A stretch of DNA of 37,278 nt from Trichococcus alkaliphilus. GTDB lineage: Bacteria > Bacillota > Bacilli > Lactobacillales > Aerococcaceae. The notes beneath the pieces are model-generated. The model saw only the letters and a list, made by a program, of their open reading frames with translations, searched no databases and was not told where the DNA came from. The position numbers and the translations under genes are program-made. The DNA lies in NCBI RefSeq assembly GCF_003008695.1, contig NZ_PXZT01000022.1, positions 1 to 37,278 of the forward strand. The letters are read 5' to 3'. Positions 23,223 through 32,765 of the stretch are shown here, in pieces. How positions within the stretch are numbered: the stretch's first letter is position 1; each line of letters begins with the position of its first letter.

Positions 23223-24881
23223 TTATTTGATGCGCATTTTTCTGCGCAAACCGTTCGCTTTGGCGCCCAAAATGTCATCAGCGATGCGCAATTTTAGGGT
23301 CAGGAACAAGTAGACGAAGCCTCCGACTGCCGCTACGATGGCGACAACTACGAGTGCCGTCAACTTGCGATCGATTGGAATGACGAGCATGCTGGCTTTC
23401 AAGGCGATGAACGCGCAGGCCGTCATGACTAAGGCGACTGCCAAAATTTTACCGGTTTTTCTCAACGTGTCAAACAGCCCGAAATGGGTCAAGTGATAGA
23501 TTTTCCATCCGCTCAAGAGCACCGTCACGATGAATCCTATCGTCGTGGCAACCAATGCGCCTGCCGTATCGAACAAAGCCAACATTGGATACTGCATGAG
23601 CACTTTGACCGCTAGTCCAACCAACAGATAGGAGATCATTGTCTTATGTCGGCTCAACGACTGCAAAATCGACCCCAGAACCGTGAACAGACCCAAAACG
23701 ATGCTCATTAAAGCCGATACCGCCAATAGCGTAGGACCTACCGGATGAAGCGGATAGAACACGTTGTAGATCGGTTCCGAAACAATCATCATCCCCAATG
23801 ATGCCGGAAGCATGATGAAAGCGAAAAGTTGGATGATCTCCCTCACCTGGCTCTGCAGCACACGGAAGTTTCCTTTCGTGAACTCGGCCGCAATCAGAGG
23901 CACCGCTGCTGTGGCCATCCCGACCGCCAAAGAAACGATGATCATGATCAGTTTGTCGGCGTTGAAACTGAACAGTCCAAAAAGATCCTCGATTTCTTTG
24001 CCGGAGTAGCTCGTCAGGTTCTCCATCATTGGTTTGAACGTCACTTGGTCGATCAGCTTGGCGAAAGTGATGCCTGAGCCGATCAGGATGAACGGGATCG
24101 ATTCCTGCAGCATGCTCTTGATGGCCGCAGTCGTCTGGATGTTGCTTGAAGGTTCACTGTTGGTGATCAACGGTTGATATTCGGCCATTTTCTTTTTGTA
24201 ATAAAAAAGAAGGATTATGGTTGCAACGATTGCGCCCATAAACGCCGCAAAAGTGGAATGCGCAACCGCTGTGGCGATGCTGCCGTCCAGAAGTTGCATC
24301 ACGATGTAGGTGGCTCCCAAAAGATACACTACCCTGCCGATCTGTTCGAACACTTGCGAAATAGCTGAAGGCACCATATCCTGGTAGCCCTGGAAAAAAC
24401 CGCGCATCAAGCTCATGCCGGGCACCAACAATAAAGCCGGAGCCAACGCCCGGATCACCAATGCGCCGTCTTCAGGCGACGCGGCTGGGCTGTTCTCAGC
24501 GATCATCGGTGCCAAACCGTACATCAATGCGGCACTGACCGCACCCGTCAAAATCATGAAGAACATGCTCTTCTTGAAGATGTCGATCCCGGTGCGGTAT
24601 TGATTTTTTGCATTGTATTGGGCCACCTGCTTGGACATCGCTGCAGGGAAGCCTGCTATCCCGATCGAAAGGAACAGCTGATAAGGTGTGTAGCCTATCG
24701 AATAAAGGGCATTGGCCGTGTTGGCCGCATCCGTCGAACCCATCAAGGCATTCCATGGGATGATGTAGAGCGCGCCGATCAAGCGGGAAAAAATGCTCCC
24801 GAAAGTCATCCAAAAAGTCCCCTGCACCATCTTATTGTTGGTTGTTTCATTTTCTTCGTTAACTTTTCTATCTGTTGACAT
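23223..24881 (-). CDS. ytgP: MOP-superfamily flippase, YtgP/MurJ-like
   Basis: The 552-residue protein has about 14 membrane segments and belongs to the polysaccharide/lipid flippase branch of the MOP superfamily (MATE-like MurJ/YtgP). Signature stretches are KMVQGTFWMTFGSIFSRLIGALYIIPW at the first membrane helices and YTPYQLFLSIGIAGFPAAMSK. In Bacillus YtgP (MurJ) moves lipid II across the membrane. The ATG at 24879-24881 (MSTDRKVN) is preferred: the predicted transcription start is near 24932, so an earlier in-frame start there would be leaderless. The ribosome binding site is weak (GCAGG). It heads an operon with the rsuA-like gene and pepV. Confidence 0.9.
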   Translation of the reverse strand: MSTDRKVNEENETTNNKMVQGTFWMTFGSIFSRLIGALYIIPWNALMGSTDAANTANALYSIGYTPYQLFLSIGIAGFPAAMSKQVAQYNAKNQYRTGIDIFKKSMFFMILTGAVSAALMYGLAPMIAENSPAASPEDGALVIRALAPALLLVPGMSLMRGFFQGYQDMVPSAISQVFEQIGRVVYLLGATYIVMQLLDGSIATAVAHSTFAAFMGAIVATIILLFYYKKKMAEYQPLITNSEPSSNIQTTAAIKSMLQESIPFILIGSGITFAKLIDQVTFKPMMENLTSYSGKEIEDLFGLFSFNADKLIMIIVSLAVGMATAAVPLIAAEFTKGNFRVLQSQVREIIQLFAFIMLPASLGMMIVSEPIYNVFYPLHPVGPTLLAVSALMSIVLGLFTVLGSILQSLSRHKTMISYLLVGLAVKVLMQYPMLALFDTAGALVATTIGFIVTVLLSGWKIYHLTHFGLFDTLRKTGKILAVALVMTACAFIALKASMLVIPIDRKLTALVVVAIVAAVGGFVYLFLTLKLRIADDILGAKANGLRRKMRIK

Positions 24882-24938
24882 TTGCAACCTGCTTTCTTCC
24901 CGATGAATGAAAGAGAATAATAATACCATCACTCAAGT

Positions 24939-24966
24939 ATTTTACCAAAAATCCGGGGTTTTTCAA
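24939..24966 (-). promoter_or_regulatory. Promoter of the ytgP-rsuA-pepV operon
   Basis: On the minus strand TTGAAA (24961-24966) and TAAAAT (24939-24944) are 16 bases apart, and the -10 is extended by TGG. The rest of the 24967-25081 gap has an 8-bp inverted repeat (AATTTCAG/CTGAAATT, 24999-25022) and no gene. Confidence 0.75.
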
Positions 24967-25080
24967 TCTATAGCAGTCTTATTTTGCAAAATCCTAATAA
25001 TTTCAGAATCATCCCTGAAATTCCCAGGCTGAACGAACTATTTATTTGCATGCGTTTTCATACCAACACCTAAACGTTTA

Positions 25081-25089
25081 TGGTAAAAT
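25081..25089 (+). promoter_or_regulatory. Extended -10 promoter of the deacetylase gene
   Basis: TGGTAAAAT (TG-n-TAAAAT) lies about 125 bases before the start codon at 25214. A matching -35 is not evident. Confidence 0.45.
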
Positions 25090-25213
25090 GTAAGTGTGGA
25101 AAAGAACTGGGCCAATCCGTTTTTTTGCCAAAATCACAATTCGTAGTCACTTGGCTTTAAACGCTGTCACGCCAACCATGTCGCACAGACTGCAATAGAA
25201 AAGAGGAATAAAA

Positions 25214-26452
25214 ATGAACACCTCAAGAAAGGGGTTCAGACATTTATTCGGAGTCATCCTTTCGCTCCTGCTTTTCTTCACCTTTTCGGCAACACCCGCT
25301 TTGGCTGCTACCTCGCAGATTATTTACCAAGGCTCAACATCCAATAAGGTTGTTGCCTTAACGTTTGATGATGGATCGGATGGATACTACGTCCAATCAA
25401 TTCTGAACACATTATCAGCCAATAATGTAAAAGCCACATTCTTCCTCACTGGTCAAGGTGCTGAAAATCATCCGCAGGCAATCAAGAACATTGTCGCAGC
25501 TGGCCATGACATCGGAAACCACTCCTATAATCATCCGGATTTCACAACCGTATCGACGACCGAAATGATAAACCAACTCAACCGAACCGAAACAATCATC
25601 ACAAACCTCACAGGCAAGAGCACAAAACCATTCTTCCGCGCTCCTTTCGGATCCTATAACAGTACCGTCCTGCAAACAGTCGGAAATGCCGGATACACGT
25701 ACACATTCCAATGGACAATCGATACGCTCGACTGGACGGGTAATTCATCCACTGACATCTACAACCGCGTCATCAACAACGTCGTGCCGGGAGCCATTGT
25801 ATTGATGCATGCCGGATATGGCGCCAACGGGACGAATGCCGCATTGCCGAACATGATCAATCAGCTGCGTGCAATGGGCTACTCGTTCGTGACCCTTTCT
25901 CAGCTTATGAACACCACAAGCACGCCGGGGACAGGTTCAGGAACTAACTACACCGTCCAAGCGGGCGACACGCTTTATGCAATTGCCTTGCGTTATGGTG
26001 TGACTGTCCAAGCGATCGTTAATGCAAATGGCATCACCAACGCCAACCTGATCCGCGTCGGACAAGTTTTGACGATTCCGGGAACAAGTACGCCGACAAC
26101 CCCTACGACGCCTACAACGCCGACGACCGGCACAACTTACACAGTCAAAGCCGGGGATACCCTGTATGCGATCGCCTTGCGGTATGGCGTGACGGTCCAA
26201 CAGATTGTTACCGCCAATAATATCGCCAACGCCAATCTGATCAGTATCGGCCAGGTGTTGACGATACCTGGTACCGGAACGCCGACGACTCCAACTACGC
26301 CGACAACGGGAACGTCCTATACAGTCAAAGCCGGGGATACTTTATATGCGATCGCGCTTCGCTATGGCGTAACCATCACGCAACTCGTGAACGCTAACGG
26401 CATAACCAATCCGAACCTTATCCGTGTCGGTCAAGTGTTGATCATCCCTTAA
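25214..26452 (+). CDS. Secreted polysaccharide deacetylase with three LysM repeats
   Basis: The 412-residue protein has a signal peptide (1-31, ending ATPALA-A), a NodB-type deacetylase domain (about 40-232) and three LysM repeats (about 245-289, 306-350, 367-412) separated by Thr-Pro linkers. NodB motifs are TFDDG (50-54), HSYNH (103-107, zinc ligands), RAPFGSYN and VLMHA. It is likely to remove acetyl groups from peptidoglycan GlcNAc or another surface glycan while bound to the wall by the LysMs, which would reduce lysozyme sensitivity. The substrate is inferred. The LysM units share long identical stretches ([14 protein letters not shown]), which points to recent tandem duplication. GAGGA precedes the ATG. 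It is monocistronic. Confidence 0.94.
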   Translation: MNTSRKGFRHLFGVILSLLLFFTFSATPALAATSQIIYQGSTSNKVVALTFDDGSDGYYVQSILNTLSANNVKATFFLTGQGAENHPQAIKNIVAAGHDIGNHSYNHPDFTTVSTTEMINQLNRTETIITNLTGKSTKPFFRAPFGSYNSTVLQTVGNAGYTYTFQWTIDTLDWTGNSSTDIYNRVINNVVPGAIVLMHAGYGANGTNAALPNMINQLRAMGYSFVTLSQLMNTTSTPGTGSGTNYTVQAGDTLYAIALRYGVTVQAIVNANGITNANLIRVGQVLTIPGTSTPTTPTTPTTPTTGTTYTVKAGDTLYAIALRYGVTVQQIVTANNIANANLISIGQVLTIPGTGTPTTPTTPTTGTSYTVKAGDTLYAIALRYGVTITQLVNANGITNPNLIRVGQVLIIP

Positions 26453-26488
26453 GTATTTCCACAAAAACATATTTAAAAGAACACACCT

Positions 26489-26539
26489 AATAAAGAGAAC
26501 GCACACCCCGTCAGAGTTGGGGTATGCGTTCTCTTTATT
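26489..26539. terminator. Bidirectional terminator between the deacetylase and leuS
   Basis: AATAAAGAGAACGCA-ACCCC pairs with GGGGT-TGCGTTCTCTTTATT, a very stable stem of about 20 bp shared by the two convergent genes. Confidence 0.93.
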
Positions 26540-26547
26540 ATTTCAGA

Positions 26548-28962
26548 TTAATTCGCTACAATATTGACCAATTTGCCTGGGATGGCGATGGTTTTTCTGA
26601 CGGTTTTGCCTTCGATGCCTTCTTTGATGACACTGTTTTCCAATGCCAATGCAATCATGTCATCATTGGAAATATCAGAGGGAACCATTTCTTTTGTTTT
26701 CACTTTACCGTTGATCTGGAAAACGACTTCGATCTCGTCTTCGATAAGGAAAGATTCATCATAAGTTGGCCATGCAACGTAGGAAATGCCTTCCGGTTTG
26801 CCCAGTTTCACCCAAAGCTCTTCACCGAAGTGAGGCGCGACCGGAGCAAGCAATTGAACAAAGCCAGTGACGTATTCGAACGGCAATGCATCCACTTTGT
26901 AGGCTTCATTGATGAAGATCATCATTTGCGAGATTGCCGTATTGAAGTGCAGATTATCGTAATCCTCGGTTACCTTCTTGACTGTCTGATGGTAAACCTT
27001 GTCCAATTCATGCGTATTGATGGTTGTGATACGGTCGCGCATCTTATCATTTTCATCCAAAAGCAGACGCCAAATGCGATCCAGGAACTTGCGGCTGCCT
27101 TCGATGCCGCCTTCACTCCATGTCGATGATGCATCCAACGGTCCCATGAACATTTCGTACATACGGAGTGTATCTGCGCCATATCTTTCCACGATGTCAT
27201 CCGGGTTGACGACATTCCCTTTGGATTTGGACATTTTTTCATTGTTTTCGCCCAAGATCATGCCTTGGTTGTACAATTTTTGGAACGGCTCTTTCGTCGG
27301 AACGATACCGATATCGTAAAGGAATTTATGCCAGAAGCGCGCATACAGCAGATGAAGCACCGCATGTTCAGCACCACCGATATAAAGATCGACGTTCTGC
27401 CAATAGTCCAGTCTTTCATTTGAAGCAAGATCATTGCGGTTATGCGGATCCATGAAGCGCAGGAAGTACCATGAGCTGCCTGCCCATTGCGGCATTGTGT
27501 TGGTTTCGCGTCTGCCTTTCATACCTGTAACAGGATCGACAACATTGACCCATTCAGCGATGACGGCAAGCGGGGATTCCCCAGTGCCGCTCGGTTTCAC
27601 TTGATCGGTCTTCGGCAACAGCAATGGCAGTTCATTCTCAGGAACCGTTGTCGAGGTGCCGTCTTCCCAGTGGATGACTGGGATTGGTTCGCCCCAATAT
27701 CTCTGTCTAGAGAACAACCAATCGCGCAGACGATAGGAAATCACTTTTTCGCCCAATCCGTTTTCGGACAACCAGTCATTCATCTTCAAAATCCCTGTCG
27801 CTTTATCCAATCCGTTCAGGAAGTCGGAGTTGATGTGCAAGCCATCTTCCGTATAGGCTTCCTCTTCGACGTTTCCGCCTTCTAGGACGGGAATGATCTC
27901 CAAATCGAATGTTTTGGCAAATTCATAGTCGCGGGTGTCATGGGCAGGAACAGCCATGATGGCGCCGGTTCCGTATGTCGCCAAAACATAGTCGGCGATC
28001 CAGATCGGGATTTCTTTGCCGTTCACCGGGTTGATCGCATAAGCGCCAGTGAATACGCCGGTCTTTTCTTTCGCAAGCTCCGTACGGTCCAGATCGCTCT
28101 TCAGTGAAATGGAATCGATGTAAGCTTTAACAGCTTCGGCTTGCTGACCTGACATGATTTCCTTCACCAATGGCAATTCAGGCGCCATAACCGCATAAGT
28201 AGCGCCGTACAACGTGTCCGGTCTGGTCGTGAAGACTGTGAAGTCTTTATCCGTATCTTTGATTTTGAAAGTGACGTTCGAACCTTCAGAACGGCCGATC
28301 CAGTTCCGTTGCATCTCTTTGATGCTTTCAGGCCAGTCCACCAATTCCAGATCATCCAGCAGGCGTTCTGCATAGGCAGTGATTTTCAGCATCCATTGTC
28401 GCATCGGTTTGCGGTAGACCGGATGGCCGCCACGTTCGCTGACGCCATCGACAACTTCTTCATTGGCAAGTACGGTGCCTAGCGCCGGACACCAGTTGAC
28501 GGAAACTTCCGCCTCATAGGCCAAACCTTGTTCGTACAATTTTGTGAAGATCCATTGCGTCCATTTGTAGTAGCTTGGATCCGTCGTATTGATTTCGCGG
28601 CTCCAGTCATAGCTGAATCCCAATGATTGGATCTGACGCTTGAAAGTCTTGATGTTAAGCTCGGTAAAATCAGCCGGATCATTACCAGTGTCCAACGCAT
28701 ATTGCTCAGCCGGCAATCCGAAAGCATCCCAACCCATCGGATGCAACACGTTAAATCCTTGTGCGCGTTTTGCGCGGGCAACGATATCCGTCGCCGTGTA
28801 GCCTTCCGGATGGCCTACATGCAAGCCTTGGCCGGATGGGTAAGGGAACATATCCAATACATAATATTTCGGTTTCCCGCCCTCTTCGGTCGTTTTGAAG
28901 GTGCGGTTGTCTGCCCAATATTTTTGCCATTTTTTCTCGATCGTTTTATGCGTATAACCCAT
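26548..28962 (-). CDS. leuS: Leucyl-tRNA synthetase
   Basis: A class I synthetase that charges tRNA-Leu. With the ATG at 28960-28962 ([12 protein letters not shown]) the product has 804 residues, the usual length in Bacilli; AAAGGA lies upstream. A start ten codons earlier is possible but has a poor ribosome binding site. Motifs are the HIGH equivalent HVGH in [17 protein letters not shown], the CP1 editing domain with [13 protein letters not shown], and KMSKSKGN, plus a C-terminal anticodon-binding region. The gene is controlled by an upstream T-box leader and ends at a shared terminator. Confidence 0.97.
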   Translation of the reverse strand: MGYTHKTIEKKWQKYWADNRTFKTTEEGGKPKYYVLDMFPYPSGQGLHVGHPEGYTATDIVARAKRAQGFNVLHPMGWDAFGLPAEQYALDTGNDPADFTELNIKTFKRQIQSLGFSYDWSREINTTDPSYYKWTQWIFTKLYEQGLAYEAEVSVNWCPALGTVLANEEVVDGVSERGGHPVYRKPMRQWMLKITAYAERLLDDLELVDWPESIKEMQRNWIGRSEGSNVTFKIKDTDKDFTVFTTRPDTLYGATYAVMAPELPLVKEIMSGQQAEAVKAYIDSISLKSDLDRTELAKEKTGVFTGAYAINPVNGKEIPIWIADYVLATYGTGAIMAVPAHDTRDYEFAKTFDLEIIPVLEGGNVEEEAYTEDGLHINSDFLNGLDKATGILKMNDWLSENGLGEKVISYRLRDWLFSRQRYWGEPIPVIHWEDGTSTTVPENELPLLLPKTDQVKPSGTGESPLAVIAEWVNVVDPVTGMKGRRETNTMPQWAGSSWYFLRFMDPHNRNDLASNERLDYWQNVDLYIGGAEHAVLHLLYARFWHKFLYDIGIVPTKEPFQKLYNQGMILGENNEKMSKSKGNVVNPDDIVERYGADTLRMYEMFMGPLDASSTWSEGGIEGSRKFLDRIWRLLLDENDKMRDRITTINTHELDKVYHQTVKKVTEDYDNLHFNTAISQMMIFINEAYKVDALPFEYVTGFVQLLAPVAPHFGEELWVKLGKPEGISYVAWPTYDESFLIEDEIEVVFQINGKVKTKEMVPSDISNDDMIALALENSVIKEGIEGKTVRKTIAIPGKLVNIVAN

Positions 28963-29012
28963 TTCCAGCAACATCCTTTTCTTTTCATTCATCCAAACAG
29001 GCGATTGGCCAT

Positions 29013-29063
29013 AAAAAAAGTCCCATAGGCAGCGTCCATCACTGGTTCTGCCTATAGGACGAG
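29013..29063 (-). terminator. T-box terminator (attenuator) of leuS
   Basis: On the minus strand GTCC-ATAGGCAG pairs with CTGCCTAT-GGAC around a loop of about 15 bases, followed by TTTTTTT. Confidence 0.92.
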
Positions 29064-29277
29064 TTTTTTCGTGGTACCACCTATATTGAATGTCTTTGCA
29101 TTCCTTATCATGCCTGTAACGCAGCGATGCGGTCCCGCTTACTGATGCTTTCGGCGGAACAACTCAAAGGCGAGTTCAAGAGGCTCTTTGTGCATTTTCA
29201 CCACCCATGCACTCTCTTCAAAAAAGCTGCTCCCTACTAATCCTTCTCTATGTTTGTTTCAGTTATGAATTGATTCA
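29013..29277 (-). promoter_or_regulatory. T-box riboswitch leader of leuS, specifier CUC
   Basis: The T-box consensus TAGGTGGTACCACG (29070-29083, minus strand) lies directly before the terminator. Stem I can be drawn from GGAGCAGCU (29225-29233) pairing with AGUUGUUCC (29156-29164), an upper helix AAGAG/CUCUU, and a distal hairpin GUGCAU/AUGCAC (29190-29212). The right side of the internal loop reads GAACUCGCC, which puts a CUC leucine codon (29172-29174) in the specifier position. Uncharged tRNA-Leu should allow read-through into leuS. Confidence 0.92.
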
Positions 29278-29283
29278 TCTGCT

Positions 29284-29312
29284 ATTTTAACAAATAAAAC
29301 TCATTTCATCAA
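29284..29312 (-). promoter_or_regulatory. Promoter of the leuS T-box transcript
   Basis: On the minus strand TTGATG (29307-29312) and TAAAAT (29284-29289) are 17 bases apart. It lies just beyond the stop codon of the LysM hydrolase gene. No strong terminator for that gene is visible; only AGTCAT/ATGACT and CATCAAG/CTTGATG dyads are present. Confidence 0.78.
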
Positions 29313-29347
29313 GACTTGATGCCCGTAATAGTCATTCGGCTGATGAC

Positions 29348-32300
29348 TTAGAAAGTGATGACTTGACCGACATAAATGACGTTGGACGTAATATCATTCG
29401 CTTCGATCAAAGCTGCTAAGCTAACGCCACTCTTCTTAGCAATGCTGTACAAAGTGTCGCCTTTTACGACAGTATACGAATTGGCTGATGCTGCAGGCGC
29501 ACTAGTCGTTGGTGCTGTTGCCTGCACAGAAGTTGTCGTTGCAGCCACTTTCAGCGATTGGTTCACAAAAATGATATCCGTGCTCAAGCTGTTCCAAGTC
29601 TTCAGGTCGGCAACCGAAACGCCATTAGCGGATGCGATTTTATAGAGCGTATCCCCTTTTTGGACCGTGTACACTTTGTTCGTGACAGTCGGAACGGAAG
29701 GTGTAGTTACAGCCGGCGTCGTTACGACTGTAGAAGTACTCCCGGTCGTTGCCGTGGCTTTCACCTTCAACGTTTGACCCGGATAAATATAATCGGAACT
29801 CAGGTTGTTCAGTGTCTTCAATTCAGTTACCGTCAGGCTGTTTGCATTTGCGATTTTCCAGAGCGTATCGCCGGTTGCCACTGTGATCGTGCTCGTCGCA
29901 GTCGACGTTGTCGGCGCTGTTGTCGTCGGCTGGGTAACGGTTGGTGCAGTGACTGTCGTGCTCTTGAGCGTCAGCACTTGCCCTGGCACAATGACATCAG
30001 AAGTAAGATTGTTCAATGTTTTCAGTGCCGATACGCTCAAACCGTTGGCGTTCGCGATTTTCCAAAGCGTATCGCCTGACGCTACCGTGATCGTACTTGC
30101 AGTCGACGGTGTTGTTGGCGTCGTTGGTTGCGTCACACTCGGTGTTGTCGTAGTTTGTTTAAGCAACAATGTTTGGCCTGGAACGATGACGTCGCTCGTC
30201 AGATTGTTCAGCGCCTTCAGTTCAGCTACACTTAGACCGTTTGCGTTTGCAATTTTCCAAAGCGTGTCGCCTGATGAGACCGTTACGTTACCGCTTGTTG
30301 TACCCGGCGTCACTGTCGGGGTTGTCGGTGTGGTTGGCGTTACCGTGGCCGCGCTCTTCAAGAGCAGTGTTTGCCCAGTAAGAATCGCATCATTAGTCAG
30401 GTTGTTCAGCGTTTTTAATTCTGATACCGTCAAACCGTTTGCGGTTGCAATCTTCCACAAAGTATCTCCGGACACGACAACAACGCTGCTGCTTGTGGTT
30501 GGCGTCGTTGTTGGTGTTGTCACTCCAGGCGTCACAGTAGTGGTGCTATTGATGTAGTTCACCGGATTGACGACGGTACCGTTTTCCTGCACTTCAAAAT
30601 GCAGATGGACTCCTGTCGAGCTGCCGGTAGTTCCCATCACGCCGATTTTTTGTCCTTGGCTGACGGTCTGTCCTACGGATACCGAAAGACCGGATTGCAT
30701 ATGCGCATACAATGTTTTGATTGTCACACCATTTATCTTGCCGTGGTTGATGACGACGTAATTGCCGTAGCTGTAATGATACGTGGCGACTTCCACAACG
30801 CCTGCTTGCGACGCTGAAATATTGCCGCTGCCTGCAAGATCGATGCCTCGATGGAATTCCAATGCACCATTGATTGGAGACGTACGGTATCCGAATGGAG
30901 ATGAAATGTATCCGCTGGCCGGTTTGATGAAAGCACCTGTGATAGTGGTTCCCGTAGTTCCCGTATTCGTTCCGGTAGTTGGCGTTGTAGTGCCTGTCGA
31001 AGTACCGGTAGTTTTCAAAAGCTGACCCGGGTAGATCGCATCGGAAGTCAGACTGTTTGCGGTCTTCAATGCGGCAACGGTCATGCTGTTCGCATTCGCA
31101 ATCGACCACAGTGTATCACCAGATTTAACCGTGTAGGATTGGGTAGACGTTTGCCCCGTATTGCTGTTTGATCCATTCTCGGTCGTATCCGGAGTAGTCG
31201 TTGTCGCTTTGCCCAACAATAACTTCTGGCCTACGTAAATGGTATCGCTCGTCAGCGTATTCAAACTCTTCAATTCACTGATCGTCAAGCTGTTCGCGGA
31301 AGCGATTTTGTAAAGTGTATCGCCAGCGATTACCGTATAAGATGCAGCTGTCGTAGTTGATGGCGTTTCGGTTGGTGTGGTTGGCGTAGTTGTTTCTTCA
31401 TCCACTTCTTCCTCGACTACGACACTATCAGGCAATACCAGACGGTCCCCTACATAGATCATATTGGAATTCAATTTATTCAGTGACAACAGATCGACTA
31501 ACGAAATCCCGTATTTTTTAGCGATAGCGTATAATGTGTCTCCGGATTGGACAACATGGAATGCATCCCCCGCTTGGACTGGTGTTTCGGGCGTTGTCGG
31601 TGTTTCAGCTTCTTCGGTATCCTCTGTAGGTTCAGCGGGTGTCTCTTGTTCTGCAGTATCTTCGTCTGTATTCTCCGGAAGCTCAACAGTAGGCAGCTCA
31701 GGAGTTTCAGTCGGCGTTTCGAAATCGATATTGCCTGCATCCGGTTCTTCAACCTCTTCTTCGACGACAGGTTGATAGTTATCGTATTGATCCAAGCCGT
31801 ACTGCGCAATGATCCTGTTCAATTTGGTGCTGTAGGCTGTGTCCGTCGCATAGCGGCCGGTCAGGTAAGCCGTGGCGTCCTGATAGGTGGCTGCATTGCT
31901 CTTCCATGCGCCGGCATAATAAGTCGGATTCCAGCTGGTCCCGTTTGCCAGAAGAGCAGCATAATCCTGCAAAGATTCCGCGTAAGAAGGATATTTTCTG
32001 AATTCGGCGTTGATGGAATAATAATTCTGTCCACCACTGTCTTCCAAGGTTTCCATATTGATGGACTCGCCATTGTATTCCCCTTTAATACCGAACAGGT
32101 TGTAGTTGGGAGCCTTCGATAAAGTGCTTGTACCCCAGCCACTTTCCAGAATGGCTTGGGCCATCATCACGGAGGCGTACAGATCATTTTGCGCAGCGAT
32201 TACGGTTGCGGACGGGATGATCTGGTTCAAAAAGGGATTAGTGGAATATACTTGTGTATCCGTTGTTCCAAGCGTAGTCGTCTCTGCTGCCAAAGCCAGT

Positions 32301-32446
32301 TGGACTGGCTTCACAACAGTTGTCATAAAGAACGATGTGCTCAACACCGCTACGCTGCGCTTCAGTCTTTTATTCGTGGTGATAAAAGAATTGATCAGTT
32401 GTTCTTTTTTCTTTTGGTCGATGCGTTCGTTTCTGGATAACACCAA
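29348..32446 (-). CDS. Bifunctional wall hydrolase: glucosaminidase + M23 peptidase + nine LysM
   Basis: The 1032-residue protein has a basic N-terminus and signal segment (about 29-54), a GH73/FlgJ-type glucosaminidase domain (about 72-218) with the catalytic glutamate in AQAILESGWGTS (E101), an acidic Pro/Thr linker (225-293), three LysM (about 295-339, 369-411, 437-478), an M23 peptidase (about 505-632) with FHRGID (H532, D536) and GVHLHFEV (H614, H616), and six further LysM to the C terminus. It should cut both glycan strands and peptides while anchored by LysM. The start is TTG, nine bases after GGGAG; the GTG next to it is an alternative. It has its own promoter and is not clearly in an operon. 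All key residues are present. Confidence 0.93.
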   Translation of the reverse strand: MVLSRNERIDQKKKEQLINSFITTNKRLKRSVAVLSTSFFMTTVVKPVQLALAAETTTLGTTDTQVYSTNPFLNQIIPSATVIAAQNDLYASVMMAQAILESGWGTSTLSKAPNYNLFGIKGEYNGESINMETLEDSGGQNYYSINAEFRKYPSYAESLQDYAALLANGTSWNPTYYAGAWKSNAATYQDATAYLTGRYATDTAYSTKLNRIIAQYGLDQYDNYQPVVEEEVEEPDAGNIDFETPTETPELPTVELPENTDEDTAEQETPAEPTEDTEEAETPTTPETPVQAGDAFHVVQSGDTLYAIAKKYGISLVDLLSLNKLNSNMIYVGDRLVLPDSVVVEEEVDEETTTPTTPTETPSTTTAASYTVIAGDTLYKIASANSLTISELKSLNTLTSDTIYVGQKLLLGKATTTTPDTTENGSNSNTGQTSTQSYTVKSGDTLWSIANANSMTVAALKTANSLTSDAIYPGQLLKTTGTSTGTTTPTTGTNTGTTGTTITGAFIKPASGYISSPFGYRTSPINGALEFHRGIDLAGSGNISASQAGVVEVATYHYSYGNYVVINHGKINGVTIKTLYAHMQSGLSVSVGQTVSQGQKIGVMGTTGSSTGVHLHFEVQENGTVVNPVNYINSTTTVTPGVTTPTTTPTTSSSVVVVSGDTLWKIATANGLTVSELKTLNNLTNDAILTGQTLLLKSAATVTPTTPTTPTVTPGTTSGNVTVSSGDTLWKIANANGLSVAELKALNNLTSDVIVPGQTLLLKQTTTTPSVTQPTTPTTPSTASTITVASGDTLWKIANANGLSVSALKTLNNLTSDVIVPGQVLTLKSTTVTAPTVTQPTTTAPTTSTATSTITVATGDTLWKIANANSLTVTELKTLNNLSSDYIYPGQTLKVKATATTGSTSTVVTTPAVTTPSVPTVTNKVYTVQKGDTLYKIASANGVSVADLKTWNSLSTDIIFVNQSLKVAATTTSVQATAPTTSAPAASANSYTVVKGDTLYSIAKKSGVSLAALIEANDITSNVIYVGQVITF

Positions 32447-32471
32447 AATATACCACTCCCTGTATCAATAA

Positions 32472-32489
32472 TACTGCCTATTTGGCAGT
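32472..32489 (-). promoter_or_regulatory. Leader hairpin before the LysM hydrolase start
   Basis: ACTGCC (32472-32477) pairs with GGCAGT (32484-32489) around six bases, about 12 bases upstream of the ribosome binding site in a leader of roughly 105 nt. A role in translation or mRNA stability is possible but not shown. Confidence 0.45.
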
Positions 32490-32560
32490 GAAAAACATCT
32501 GAATTAATAAAATAATGGAAATAATTTAAATTTCTTTTAAGAAAATCATCCAATATATCT

Positions 32561-32589
32561 ATTATATGTTTGTTTCCCAAATTTTTGAA
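32561..32589 (-). promoter_or_regulatory. Promoter of the LysM hydrolase gene
   Basis: On the minus strand TTCAAA (32584-32589) and TATAAT (32561-32566) are 17 bases apart. Confidence 0.75.
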
Positions 32590-32633
32590 TGGCTTTCATA
32601 ACCATATTTAATATTTAATAATTGAAATGAATC

Positions 32634-32699
32634 TGTAACAATCCTTTCTGTTACTTAAAAGTAAGCCCTTTCTCCATTCGACTTACCTCTTAATGTAAC
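32634..32699. promoter_or_regulatory. Cluster of GTAACA/TGTTAC elements, possible operator
   Basis: GTAACA (32635-32640) and TGTTAC (32649-32654) form an inverted repeat with an eight-base spacer. TTACTT/AAGTAA (32651-32664) follows, and another TGTAAC is at 32694-32699. They lie upstream of the LysM hydrolase promoter and between it and the divergent radical-SAM gene. They recall WalR half-sites but the spacing is not canonical. Apart from promoters and this cluster, 32447-32765 holds no gene. Confidence 0.4.
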
Positions 32700-32737
32700 A
32701 CAAATCGTCAAATAGTCTACTGACTGGTCAAAAATCA

Positions 32738-32746
32738 TGATAAAAT
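32738..32746 (+). promoter_or_regulatory. Extended -10 promoter of the radical SAM gene
   Basis: TGATAAAAT (TG-n-TAAAAT) lies 20 bases before the TTG start, so the mRNA leader would be short. Confidence 0.5.
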
Positions 32747-32765
32747 GGACAGTGAGGTGAAAGTA

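Noticed and set aside
24999-25022. AATTTCAG/CTGAAATT inverted repeat as a terminator
   Set aside because: No T-run on either strand and no gene end nearby; kept only as a note in the intergenic region.
29400-30480. CRISPR-like regular repetition
   Set aside because: The repetition is protein-coding: it corresponds to LysM repeats with Thr/Pro linkers, with synonymous and conservative variation, not identical repeats with unique spacers.
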